From contig CAVRIR010000006.1 of the NCBI GenBank assembly GCA_963721305.1, forward strand, positions 558,001-622,000: a stretch of 64,000 nt of DNA, written 5' to 3'. Shown here one piece after another: positions 50,852 to 58,787 of the stretch. The notes beneath the pieces were generated by a model that worked only from the letters and a program-made list of their open reading frames with translations, was not told the origin of the DNA and ran no database searches. Each line of letters begins with the position of its first letter. Positions within the stretch are counted from its first letter, which is position 1. This DNA is from DATAES01 sp963721305. Lineage in GTDB: Bacteria; Actinomycetota; Acidimicrobiia; Acidimicrobiales; JACDCH01. Made by a program: the position numbers and the translations under genes.

Positions 50852-52468
50852 TCAGCTGGTGATGCGCGGGAACAGCGGCGCGCCCTTCTCCACCGGGAGA
50901 CCGCCCGGGTACCGGCCCCACGCGGCCGCGTCGGGCAGCTGCTGTTCGTCCGGCGAACCGGCGAGGCCGATGCGCCGCCAGATCGCCGCGGTCGATGCTG
51001 GGATGGCCGGCGAGGCGAGGATGGCGACGATGCGCAGGGCTTCGAGTGCGTCACCGAGCACGGCATCGACCGCCGGACCCGGTTCGGCCTTCCACGGCTC
51101 GTTGGCTTCGAGATGCGCGTTCGTCTCCCGCACCAGCCGCCACGTCGCTTCGAGCGCAATCGACGGCTGCACGTTCTCCCAGGCCGCGGCGGCGTCCTCG
51201 TAGGCGGTCGCGGCGATCTCGGCCAGCGGACTGTCCGGGCGCGGCGCGGGACCGACGCCTCCGCACTTGCTGCCGACAACCGTCGCGACGCGCGCGAGGA
51301 GGTTGCCCAGGTTGTTGGCCAGATCGCCGTTGTACCGGTCGACCATCCGCTCGTAGCTGAAGTCGCCGTCCGGACCGAACGGTGTGTCGCGCAGGAAGTG
51401 GTAGCGAAAGCCGTCGACCCCGAAGTCGGCCACGAGATCGGCCGGCGCGATCTGGTTGAGGCGCGTCTTGCTCATCTTCTCGCCGCCGACGAGCAGGAAG
51501 CCGTGCACGCTGATCTGGTGGGGCGGTTCGATGCCCGCGGCCAGCAGCATCGCCGGCCAGTAGACGCAGTGGAAGCGGAGGATGTCCTTGCCGATCACGT
51601 GGTGCACGGACGGCCACCACTGCTCGAAGCGGGCGGGATCGCTGCCGTAACCGACGGCCGTCGCGTAGTTGATCAGCGCGTCGTACCAGACGTAGGTGAC
51701 GTGTGCGGGATCCCACGGGATCGGCACTCCCCACGAGATCGACGTGCGGCTGATCGAGAAGTCCTCGAGTCCTTGGCGGATGAAGCCGAGGGCTTCGTTG
51801 CGCTTCGACTCGGGACGGACGAAGTCGGGATGCTGCTCGTACCAGTCGAGCAGCGGCTGCGTGAACCGGCTGAGCTCGAAGAAGTAGTTGTCCTCCTTGA
51901 AGAGCTCGACCGGGCGATCGTGGATCGGGCAGTTGCCGGGCGCGTCGCTACCGGGTGACGCCGGCAGCAGCTCGTCCTCGGCGTAGTAGGCCTCGCAGGC
52001 AACGCAGTAGAGGCCTTCGTAGGTGCCGAGCCGGATGTAGCCGTTGTCGTGCACCCGCTGGAGCAGCTCCTGCACCGCCGCGTAGTGCCGGGGCTCGGTG
52101 GTGCGGATGAAGTCGTCGTTGCTGATGCCGAGCAACGCCCACGCTTCCTTGAACCGCTCGACCACCTGGTCAGCCCATTCCCGCGGCGTGACCCCGTTGG
52201 CCTCGGCGGCGCGCTGCACCTTCAAGCCGTGCTCGTCGGTACCGGTGAGGAACCAGGTCTCGTCGCCGACCAGGCGATGCCATCTGGCGAGGGCGTCGGT
52301 GGTCACCGTCGTGTAGGCGTGCCCGATGTGGGGCGCGTCGTTCACGTAGTAGATCGGTGTCGTCAGGTAGATGCGCCCCACGGGCGCCACCTTAGAGGTG
52401 GACGATTCCGGGGCGACTTCTGTCGCGGTCGTTGCATCGACCGATGCGTTGGTCAGGATCTCGGTCAC
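50852..52468 (-). CDS. metG: Methionyl-tRNA synthetase
   Basis: 538 residues, with an extra N-terminal stretch of about 30 Thr/Ser/Ala residues before the fold. PIYYVNDAPHIGHAYT carries the HIGH motif, GLYCVACEAYY and GNCPIHDRP the zinc-knuckle-like cysteines, and GGEKMSKTRLN the KMSKS loop. No C-terminal tRNA-binding appendix, which fits actinobacterial MetRS. A 20-codon leader frame and a strong hairpin precede it. Confidence 0.96.
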   Translation of the reverse strand: MTEILTNASVDATTATEVAPESSTSKVAPVGRIYLTTPIYYVNDAPHIGHAYTTVTTDALARWHRLVGDETWFLTGTDEHGLKVQRAAEANGVTPREWADQVVERFKEAWALLGISNDDFIRTTEPRHYAAVQELLQRVHDNGYIRLGTYEGLYCVACEAYYAEDELLPASPGSDAPGNCPIHDRPVELFKEDNYFFELSRFTQPLLDWYEQHPDFVRPESKRNEALGFIRQGLEDFSISRTSISWGVPIPWDPAHVTYVWYDALINYATAVGYGSDPARFEQWWPSVHHVIGKDILRFHCVYWPAMLLAAGIEPPHQISVHGFLLVGGEKMSKTRLNQIAPADLVADFGVDGFRYHFLRDTPFGPDGDFSYERMVDRYNGDLANNLGNLLARVATVVGSKCGGVGPAPRPDSPLAEIAATAYEDAAAAWENVQPSIALEATWRLVRETNAHLEANEPWKAEPGPAVDAVLGDALEALRIVAILASPAIPASTAAIWRRIGLAGSPDEQQLPDAAAWGRYPGGLPVEKGAPLFPRITS

Positions 52469-52546
52469 CGTGCCTCCTCGAACCGAGGGCCCGTGCCGGA
52501 TGCCCGGGCCCGAACAATCGGGACCCGGACAGCGCGTCGTCGCGCG

Positions 52547-52609
52547 TCAGCTGCGGCCCCTGGAGGGCATCCGCATGAACTGCGCTGCGTCGATGTACCG
52601 CTGCGTCAC
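52547..52609 (-). CDS. Possible 20-residue leader peptide before metG
   Basis: GTG at 52609 to TGA at 52547 reads MTQRYIDAAQFMRMPSRGRS, with two Met codons close together. TAGCCT, seven to eight bases before the GTG and overlapping the rmuC stop, could be a -10. Between its stop and metG lies a GC-rich hairpin (CCGGGTCCCGA / TCGGGCCCGG around TTGT). This is the layout of translation-sensing attenuation, but it rests only on position and content. Confidence 0.35.
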   Translation of the reverse strand: MTQRYIDAAQFMRMPSRGRS

Positions 52610-52619
52610 GCACGCAAGG

Positions 52620-53762
52620 CTACAGAGCACTCACCTCCCGCAGCACGGGTGTTTCCGGCTCAGCAGCGTCGTCGAGCTCGGGCAGCCCTCGCCGCGTGCG
52701 GATCGCTTGGATCTCGTCGAGGCGCTTCTCGAGCTGCCGCCGCCGGGTACCGGCGATCTCGTCGTACGTGCCCTGCACCGTGCCGAGTTGCTTGCCCAGC
52801 TTGTCGACGTGCTCGGAGAATCGCCCCCACTGCTGCGAGAACCTGGCGAGCGCGTCGAGGATCTCGTCGGAGGCCCGCTCGAGCAACACGCAGTCGACCG
52901 CCTGGCGGATCACCCCGAGCACCGCGAACAACGTGAACGGTGAGCACAGGACGACTCCCTGCGCAAGCGCGACGTCACACAGCTGCGAGTCGTGCTCGTG
53001 GATGAAGGCGTAGACGCTCTCGTTGGGGATGAACAGCAACAAGAACCCGGGCGTCGTCGTTGGATCGGCGTACCCGCGCGATGCGAGCTCCTTGATGCGG
53101 TTGCGCACATCGCGCAGGAACGCCGAACGGGTGGCGTCGCGCTCGGCGTCGGTCGCCGCTTCGAGGTGACGCATGTAGTTGTCGATCGGGAACTTCACGT
53201 CCATGTGGAGCTCGACGTCGCGCGGCAGCAGGAACGTGAAGTCGGGGATGGTGCCGCCCGCGATCGCGCGCTGCTTGCGGTAGCTGACGCCCTCGAGCAT
53301 GCCGGAAGTGCGCAACACGTCGTCCGCCATGCGCTCACCCCATTGCCCGCGCGCCTTGGGGCTCGCGAGCGCGGTGCGGAGCGCCTGCGTCGTACCGGCG
53401 AGCTCGTTCGTGGTGCGCAACGTCTCGCGCAGCCCTTGCACGAGCTCGCCGTGTTGCGTGGCACGGTCGCGTTGCAACGCACCAACGAGGTCGCTCACCC
53501 GCGCGAGCTCATCGCCCATCGACGACAGCCGTTCGCTGATGGCGTCCTTGTGCACCGCCATCTCGCGCGCGCCTGCCTCGACGCGCACGCCGAGCTGATC
53601 GCCGGCGATCGCGACCACGCCGTCGACGGCCGCACGCACCGTGGCGTCACGATCCGCTTGGCGTTGACGGACGAGATCGGCTCGCAGTCGCTGCAACAGC
53701 CCGATGATCAGGACCGCCAGGAAGGCGACCACCAGCATTCCCACAACCAGGTTCCCTGCCAT
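52620..53762 (-). CDS. rmuC: DNA recombination protein RmuC
   Basis: 380 residues from the ATG at 53762, chosen because a damage-type promoter ends seven bases before it. One N-terminal transmembrane helix (VVGMLVVAFLAVLIIGLLQ), a long coiled coil, then the RmuC nuclease-like domain: ARGQWGERMADDVLRTSGM, PDFTFLLPRDVELHMDVKFP (the D...D/E-x-K type core), FLLLFIPNESVYAFIHEHD and a C-terminal helix. It limits inversion-type recombination in E. coli. The damage-promoter motif supports a DNA-repair role here. Confidence 0.9.
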   Translation of the reverse strand: MAGNLVVGMLVVAFLAVLIIGLLQRLRADLVRQRQADRDATVRAAVDGVVAIAGDQLGVRVEAGAREMAVHKDAISERLSSMGDELARVSDLVGALQRDRATQHGELVQGLRETLRTTNELAGTTQALRTALASPKARGQWGERMADDVLRTSGMLEGVSYRKQRAIAGGTIPDFTFLLPRDVELHMDVKFPIDNYMRHLEAATDAERDATRSAFLRDVRNRIKELASRGYADPTTTPGFLLLFIPNESVYAFIHEHDSQLCDVALAQGVVLCSPFTLFAVLGVIRQAVDCVLLERASDEILDALARFSQQWGRFSEHVDKLGKQLGTVQGTYDEIAGTRRRQLEKRLDEIQAIRTRRGLPELDDAAEPETPVLREVSAL

Positions 53763-53769
53763 GCCGGAC

Positions 53770-53792
53770 ATCATGCAGAGGGGGTGTGACAG
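53770..53792 (-). promoter_or_regulatory. PafBC/RecA-NDp-like promoter of rmuC
   Basis: CTGTCACAC, 8 bases, CATGAT, then seven bases to the rmuC ATG. It shares CACTGTCACACCCCCT with the promoter of the unknown gene at 10529. Confidence 0.62.
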
Positions 53793-53812
53793 TGAAGCCC
53801 CCAAAGTGCGAA

Positions 53813-53866
53813 CTCCGGGGTGAAACGGGCGCCATGGCGCCCGTTTCCATCCAACATTCCTGCTGG
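53813..53866. repeat. Palindromic repeat element, copy 2
   Basis: Perfect 26-base palindrome at 53822-53847, with flanks CTCCGGGGT and CATCCAACATTCC identical to copy 1. It lies just after the stop of the small gene at 53872-54192 in that gene's direction, and upstream of the rmuC promoter. Confidence 0.85.
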
Positions 53867-53871
53867 GGGAG

Positions 53872-54192
53872 CTACAGGAGCCAGGGGCGGACGATCGCCA
53901 CGCTGGCCTTCGGGGCGCCCGGCACGTGGTGGTAGACGACCGGGGCGTCGAGGTCGACGAAGCGGTCGAGGTCGATCTCCTCGATGACCGGATCGCGCTG
54001 CTCGGGCTCGATCGCGTCGCGCACGCCCAGCATCGCCGTCGTCATGATGGCGCCGGCACCGAGGCCGCCCCGCCAACCTCGGACGATCTCCGACGGCCCT
54101 CGCCGCCGCGACGCACCATCGAGACGACCGAGGGTGTGCTCGTCGTACAGGTCGTCGAAGTCGAACGGGTCGAACGGATCCGGTTCGGACAC
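53872..54192 (-). CDS. Small acidic protein, unknown
   Basis: 106 residues from the GTG at 54192, two bases after the upstream fusion gene. No family recognised. The N-terminus is Asp/Phe-rich (PDPFDPFDFDDLYDEHTLG), followed by a short Gly/Ala helix (GWRGGLGAGAIMTTAMLGV) that may touch the membrane. The C-terminal strand-like region is VVYHHVPGAPKASVAIVRP. Composition and coupling argue for a real gene. Repeat copy 2 follows the stop. Confidence 0.65.
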   Translation of the reverse strand: MSEPDPFDPFDFDDLYDEHTLGRLDGASRRRGPSEIVRGWRGGLGAGAIMTTAMLGVRDAIEPEQRDPVIEEIDLDRFVDLDAPVVYHHVPGAPKASVAIVRPWLL

Positions 54193-54194
54193 GA

Positions 54195-55208
54195 CTACGA
54201 CTCTACGAGCCGGTACCGCACCTCCACGTACGACCCGACCGGAGTCTCGGTCGTCTGCTCCTCGCCGGACAGCACCCAACCGGCACGTTCGTAGAACCGC
54301 CCGGCACGCTCGTTGCCCTTCAGCATCCACAGGCTGAGCTCGTCGAACCCCTGGTCCCGCAGGAACGCGACCGCGGCACTGAACACCGTCCAGCCGGCCT
54401 TGGTCCCCCACGCGGTCGGATCGCTGTACATCGCCCCGACCTCGCCGGTCGTCGTGCTGGTCCCGTCCAACGGACGGACCCACGCATACGCGTGGACCTC
54501 GCCCGGTGCTCCCGCGACGAACAATCGGGTCGATGGCGTCGCCGCGTGGTGGATCGCCGCTCGCCATGTCGACCACATCGTGCCGATGTCGAGCGCGTCG
54601 ATCACCTGCTGGGGCATGAGACCGGCGTACGCGGCGCGCCACGATCGCATGCGGATGATGCACACCGCCGGGACGTCGTCGACGGTCGCCGCCCGCACCT
54701 CCACGGCTTCGCCGTTCGGAACCGGTCGGGCGTACGGCGGTGGCAGCGCGAGCCCGGAGACCCCAGCGACGACGGCGACGTCCGCGCGGTCGTCGTCGTC
54801 GGGTTCGTAGCCGCCGTGCGTGAGCACCTGCATCTCCGGCGACAGACATCGCACCGACCGACCGCCGATGACGCCGGTGCAGTCGTCGAGGAAGTAGGTG
54901 AACTGCATACCGCCCGGCAGTCGTTGGGTCGTGCCCGCGCTCGTCCGCTCGACGAGATGCAGATCGATCGGACGGCCCTCGGCGTTCGCCAGCAGAACGC
55001 GCGCCGGCCGTTCGTCCGTCACCTCGACGAAGCCGAGCGCGCCGAGCGCCGCGATCGCAGATCCGGCTGCGCCGGCGTCGACGACGAGGTCGAGATCGTC
55101 GTGCGGACGGGTCTGGCGTCCGGCCAGCGCGTCGACCCCCCAACCGCCGTCGACCACGGCGTCGGGGACGACGTCGAGCACCGCGTGCACCAGGTCCGCG
55201 TCGAACAT
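54195..55208 (-). CDS. Nucleotidyltransferase-GNAT acetyltransferase fusion
   Basis: 337 residues from the ATG at 55208. Residues 1-165: ANT(2'')/LinB-type nucleotidyltransferase, with VDGGWGVDALAGRQTRPHDD then LDLVVD (the GG-x12-DxD metal pattern) and SPEMQVLTHGGYEPDDDDRAD. Residues 185-337: GNAT domain, VEVRAATVDDVPAVCIIRMR, GEVGAMYSDPTAWGTKAGW with the acetyl-CoA loop, LSLWMLKGNERAGRFYERAG. Both halves are of types that modify aminoglycosides or lincosamides, but neither substrate is shown. The frame is continuous, so the fusion is not an artefact of joined genes. Confidence 0.8.
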   Translation of the reverse strand: MFDADLVHAVLDVVPDAVVDGGWGVDALAGRQTRPHDDLDLVVDAGAAGSAIAALGALGFVEVTDERPARVLLANAEGRPIDLHLVERTSAGTTQRLPGGMQFTYFLDDCTGVIGGRSVRCLSPEMQVLTHGGYEPDDDDRADVAVVAGVSGLALPPPYARPVPNGEAVEVRAATVDDVPAVCIIRMRSWRAAYAGLMPQQVIDALDIGTMWSTWRAAIHHAATPSTRLFVAGAPGEVHAYAWVRPLDGTSTTTGEVGAMYSDPTAWGTKAGWTVFSAAVAFLRDQGFDELSLWMLKGNERAGRFYERAGWVLSGEEQTTETPVGSYVEVRYRLVES

Positions 55209-55328
55209 CGAACGCGACGATCTCAGAACGTGCGGACGACAGTCCACAGGTTCTGGCCGGGCGAGCGACGGCCAGGGAGCCGGACGACGATGGGGCGACC
55301 GAAGCGAGGGGGCCGCAGCCCCCGAGAC

Positions 55329-56168
55329 TCAGCGGTCGGCCACGTTCGCCCATGAATAGGCGCGCCGCTTCGGGACCCCGAGCGACCGCGCGACCTCGGC
55401 GGCTGCGTCGCGTGCGGACAGCCCTCGCGCCAGTGCTGCACGCACCGCGTCGAGCACCTCGTCGTCGGTCGCCTCTTCGGCCGTCGGCGCGCCGTCGACC
55501 ACGAGCACGAACTCGCCGCGCGGCTCGTTCTCGGATGCCCAGGTCAACGCGTCGGCCAGCGTGCCCCGCACGACTTCCTCGTGCAGCTTCGTCAGCTCGC
55601 GCGCGATCGCGACGCGTCGATCCTCACCGAACGCCTCAGCGAGATCGACCAGGGTGCGCGCCAGCCGATGCGGCGCCTCATACATGACGATCGTGCGCGG
55701 TTCGGTGGCGAGCGCTTCGAGCCGCTGCGAGCGACCGCTCCCCTTGCGCGGCAGGAACCCCTCGAACACGAATCGACCGGCGGGCAACCCGCTCACCACG
55801 AGCGCGGCGACAGCGGCGGAAGGACCGGGGACCACTTCGACCGTGAAGCCCTGCGCGCTGGCGGCGCGCACCAGCCGCTCGCCCGGATCCGAGATGCCGG
55901 GCATGCCCGCATCGGTGACGACCGCGATCCGTTCGCCGCGAGCGAGCCGTGCGAGCACCTCGCCGATGCGGTTCACCTCGGTGTGGTCGTTCACGACGAG
56001 CAGTGGCGCGCGACGTGCGATCCCCGCACGCTCGAGCAGCTTGCCGGTGCGCCGGCTGTCCTCGCAGCAGATGGCGTCCGCATCACGCAACGCGTCGACG
56101 GCGCGCGGCGAGATGTCCGCCATGTTGCCGATCGGCGTCGCGACGAGAACCAGGGCACCGACGGCCAC
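55329..56168 (-). CDS. rsmI: 16S rRNA (cytidine-1402-2'-O)-methyltransferase
   Basis: 279 residues of the tetrapyrrole-methylase fold. LVLVATPIGNMADISPRAV, RIAVVTDAGMPGISDPGERL, FEGFLPRKGSGR and YEAPHRLARTLVDLAE are diagnostic. The C-terminal extension (SARDAAAEVARSLGVPKR) is the usual helix-turn-helix-like tail. With RsmH it methylates C1402. In most actinobacteria rsmI lies directly before metG; here four features intervene. Confidence 0.94.
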   Translation of the reverse strand: MAVGALVLVATPIGNMADISPRAVDALRDADAICCEDSRRTGKLLERAGIARRAPLLVVNDHTEVNRIGEVLARLARGERIAVVTDAGMPGISDPGERLVRAASAQGFTVEVVPGPSAAVAALVVSGLPAGRFVFEGFLPRKGSGRSQRLEALATEPRTIVMYEAPHRLARTLVDLAEAFGEDRRVAIARELTKLHEEVVRGTLADALTWASENEPRGEFVLVVDGAPTAEEATDDEVLDAVRAALARGLSARDAAAEVARSLGVPKRRAYSWANVADR

Positions 56169-56171
56169 CCG

Positions 56172-56501
56172 TCAACCCTTCACTTCGACGTGGTCGCCAG
56201 GCTTGAGGTCCCAACGAGCGAACGTCCCTGCCTCGGCCTCGATCACTGCGTGAGCCTTCATGACCATCCGCCCGACGCGCCACGGCCGCATCGAGACCGT
56301 GCGCACCACGACGTACTCACGGTCCACGAACGCAACGTCGATGGGAAAGCGCATTCCGAGCGTGTGCACCGACTTCGCCGGCTGCAGCAACAGCGCGCCG
56401 TCGATGCTGTCGCGGCCGAGCAGGCCCCGCATGCGCGCACCGATCGACTCGGCCACCTCCAATGTGGCGAGGACCTCCCCGTCGCGCACCAACCAGGCCA
56501 T
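56172..56501 (-). CDS. DUF192 domain-containing protein
   Basis: 109 residues. ATLEVAESIGARMRGLLGRD, GALLLQPAKSVHTLGMRFPI, VAFVDREYVVVRTVSMRPWR and HAVIEAEAGTFARWDLKPGD match the small DUF192 barrel throughout. Unlike many members it has no signal peptide. Function unknown. It ends three bases before rsmI and starts 12 bases after ychF, so the three are probably co-transcribed. Confidence 0.9.
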   Translation of the reverse strand: MAWLVRDGEVLATLEVAESIGARMRGLLGRDSIDGALLLQPAKSVHTLGMRFPIDVAFVDREYVVVRTVSMRPWRVGRMVMKAHAVIEAEAGTFARWDLKPGDHVEVKG

Positions 56502-56513
56502 CGCTTACATCAC

Positions 56514-57588
56514 CTAGACGTTGAACCGGATCTCGACGACGTCGCCGTCGGCCACCTCGTAGTCCTTACCCTCGACGCGGAGCTTGCCCACCTCTTTCGC
56601 CTTGTTCCACGAACCCAGGTCGAGGAGCTCGTCCCAGTGGATGACCTCGGCGCGGATGAACCCGCGCTGCAGGTCCGAGTGGATGACGCCGGCGCACTCG
56701 GGCGCCTTGGCGCCGGCGCGGAACGTCCACGCCCGAGTCTCCTTGTCACCGGTCGTGAGGAACGTCCGCAGTCCGAGCAGGTGGTACGCCGCGCGCGCGA
56801 CCCGCGGGAGCGCGCCTTCGCCGAGACCCAGGCCTTCGAGTAGCTCGGCGCGCTCGTCCGCGGGAAGCTGCGCCGCCTCGGCCTCGAGCTGCACCGAGAC
56901 GCCGAGCACCTCGGTCGCTTCTCCCACCTCGGCGGCCACCGCGGCGACGAGGTCGTCGTCGCCCACTTGGTCCTCGCCGAGGTTTACGACCGCGAGTATC
57001 GGTTTGGTCGTGAGCAGGAAGAAGGGCCGCAGCTCCGCGCGCCGCTCGGTGGTGAGGCCGGCGCGGTACAGCGGCGTTCCCTCGGCCAGGGTGGTCACCG
57101 CCCATTCGAGCGCCGCGACCTCGCCCGCCAGCGACTTGTCGCCCTTCGCCGCCTTCCGCCGGCGATCGAGCTGCTGCTCCGCGCTGGCGAGATCCGCCAG
57201 CGTCAGCTCGAACTCGAGCGTGTGCAGATCCTCGAGCGGATCAGTGCCGCCGACGACGTTCTCGTCGATGAACGCGCGTAGGACGAACAGGATCGCGTCG
57301 ACCTCGCGGATGCCTCCGAGGAAGCGGTTGCCGAGCCCTTCGCCCTCGGACGCGCCCCGCTGCAGTCCCGCGATGTCGACGAACTCCGCGGTGGCGTGCA
57401 CCAATCTTGCGCGACACGCTCATGACGGCCAGCGCATCGACTCGAGGGTCGGGAACGGTGGCGACGCCGATGTTGGTCTCGGTGGTCGAGAAGGGGTGCG
57501 GCGCGACCGTCGCCGCGCCACCGGTCAGCGCGTTGAACAGGGCCGACTTGCCCGCGTTCGGCAGACCCACGATCCCGAACCGCTCCAT
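56514..57588 (-). CDS. ychF: Redox-regulated ATPase YchF/OLA1, frameshifted near 57402
   Basis: About 358 residues in two frames. The first, from the ATG at 57588, carries FGIVGLPNAGKSALFNAL (G1) and FSTTETNIGVATVPDPR, then MSVSRK. The second continues as VHATAEFVDIAGLQRGASEG (G3), LAVVNLGED (the altered NxxE G4 typical of YchF) and the TGS domain with WTFRAGAKAPECAG. One extra base in GATTGGTGC (near 57402) separates the frames. TACCCT lies eight bases before the ATG. YchF binds ATP and ribosomes. Confidence 0.9.
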
Positions 57589-57596
57589 TCCGGTCG

Positions 57597-57602
57597 AGGG
57601 TA
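57597..57602 (-). promoter_or_regulatory. TACCCT -10 hexamer of ychF
   Basis: TACCCT (minus strand), eight bases before the ychF ATG. Leaderless arrangement in the 43-base gap shared with the PHP gene. Confidence 0.45.
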
Positions 57603-57619
57603 GTGGCGGCTCGTCTCGG

Positions 57620-57625
57620 TACCTT
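57620..57625 (+). promoter_or_regulatory. TACCTT -10 hexamer of the PHP gene
   Basis: TACCTT six bases before the GTG at 57632, facing away from the ychF -10. Confidence 0.45.
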
Positions 57626-57631
57626 TGCGCC

Positions 57632-58648
57632 GTGGATCCCGTGGAGGCGCTCGAGCGCATCACCTACCTGCTGGACCGCGATCTGGCTCCGTCGGTCAAG
57701 GCGAAGGCGTTCCTCAAGGCGGCCGACACGGTCCGAACGACGGATCCGGACGAATTGCGCTCACTGCACGCCGAAGGCCGGCTGCAGGAGCTTCCCGGCA
57801 TCGGCGAGAGCACCGGCCGGGCGATCGCCGAGGCACTCGACGGCAAGATGCCCGAGTACCTCACCCGGCTCGAGGAGACGACGAAGATCCCCGTCGGCCA
57901 GGGCGGCGCGATCCGCGCCGCGCTCAAGGGCGATTGCCACACCCACTCCGTGTGGTCCGACGGCGGCGCGCCGATCACCGGCATGGCGCGCGCCGCGCAG
58001 GCGCTCGGGCACGACTACATCGTGATGACCGACCACTCGGCGCGTCTCACGATCGCGCACGGGTTGTCGGCGGAGCGGTTGCGCGAGCAGCTCGACGAGG
58101 TCGAGCGTCTGAACGACGAGCTCGCGCCGTTCCGCATCCTGACGGGGATGGAGGTCGACATCCTCGAGGACGGCGCCCTCGACATGGACGACGAGATGCT
58201 CGCCCGGCTCGATGTCGTCGTGGCGAGCGTCCATTCGAAGCTGCGCATGGAGCGCTCCGAGATGACGCGCCGCATGGTGCTGGCGATGGCGAGCCCGCAC
58301 ACCGACATCCTCGGACACTGCACCGGGCGCAAAGTCGTGGGGCGCGGACGTCCGGAGAGCCAGTTCGATCCGGAGATCGTGTTCGCGGCGTGCGCCCGCT
58401 TCGGCAAGGCGGTCGAGATCAACTGCCGTCCCGAACGCCAGGACCCGCCCGAGGAGCTGCTGCTGCTCGCGCTCGAGTGGGGTTGCAAGGTTGCCATCGA
58501 CACCGACGCGCACGCGCCCGGGCAGCTCGAGTGGCAGCCGTACGGGTGCGACAAGGCCGCTCGCCTGGGCATAGACACCGGCGAGATCGTCAACACCATG
58601 GCCGCCGACGACCTGGTTGCTTGGGCCGGGAGCCACCCCGCGGACTAA
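57632..58648 (+). CDS. PHP-domain phosphoesterase with N-terminal helix-hairpin-helix (PolX-tail type)
   Basis: 338 residues from the GTG at 57632. Residues 1-95: a Pol X-like helical region with a helix-hairpin-helix, LQELPGIGESTGRAIAEALDG. Residues 105-330: PHP domain with metal ligands CHTHSVWSDGG (HxH), IVMTDHSAR, TGMEVDIL (Glu), VVASVHSKL, DILGHCTGR and AIDTDAHAP. This resembles the C-terminal half of bacterial PolX without the polymerase palm; nuclease or phosphatase activity is likely. TACCTT lies six bases before the GTG. Divergent from ychF. Confidence 0.85.
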   Translation: MDPVEALERITYLLDRDLAPSVKAKAFLKAADTVRTTDPDELRSLHAEGRLQELPGIGESTGRAIAEALDGKMPEYLTRLEETTKIPVGQGGAIRAALKGDCHTHSVWSDGGAPITGMARAAQALGHDYIVMTDHSARLTIAHGLSAERLREQLDEVERLNDELAPFRILTGMEVDILEDGALDMDDEMLARLDVVVASVHSKLRMERSEMTRRMVLAMASPHTDILGHCTGRKVVGRGRPESQFDPEIVFAACARFGKAVEINCRPERQDPPEELLLLALEWGCKVAIDTDAHAPGQLEWQPYGCDKAARLGIDTGEIVNTMAADDLVAWAGSHPAD

Positions 58649-58651
58649 CGT
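58646..58651 (+). promoter_or_regulatory. TAACGT -10 hexamer overlapping a stop codon
   Basis: TAACGT begins in the PHP gene TAA and lies nine bases before the bL37 ATG. Confidence 0.4.
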
Positions 58652-58660
58652 TGTCTCTTC

Positions 58661-58747
58661 ATGTCGAAACGGACTGTGAAGCGAAAGAACCGGGCGCGTC
58701 GCAAGAAGGCCAATCACGGCCGCAAGCCCAACGCCGGCCGCGGCTGA
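58661..58747 (+). CDS. Small ribosomal-type protein, bL37-like
   Basis: 28 residues: MSKRTVKRKNRARR then KKANHGRKPNAGRG. The ANHGxxPN ending and basic N-terminus match the 24-residue bL37 protein seen on mycobacterial 50S subunits. Four residues longer at the C-terminus. It is too short for usual gene finders. TAACGT, overlapping the stop of the PHP gene, lies nine bases before the ATG. The identification rests on a short match, but the context is clean. Confidence 0.75.
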   Translation: MSKRTVKRKNRARRKKANHGRKPNAGRG

Positions 58748-58787
58748 CGTCGACCCGCTCGTCGCCCCGGTCAGCGATCACGTCGAT

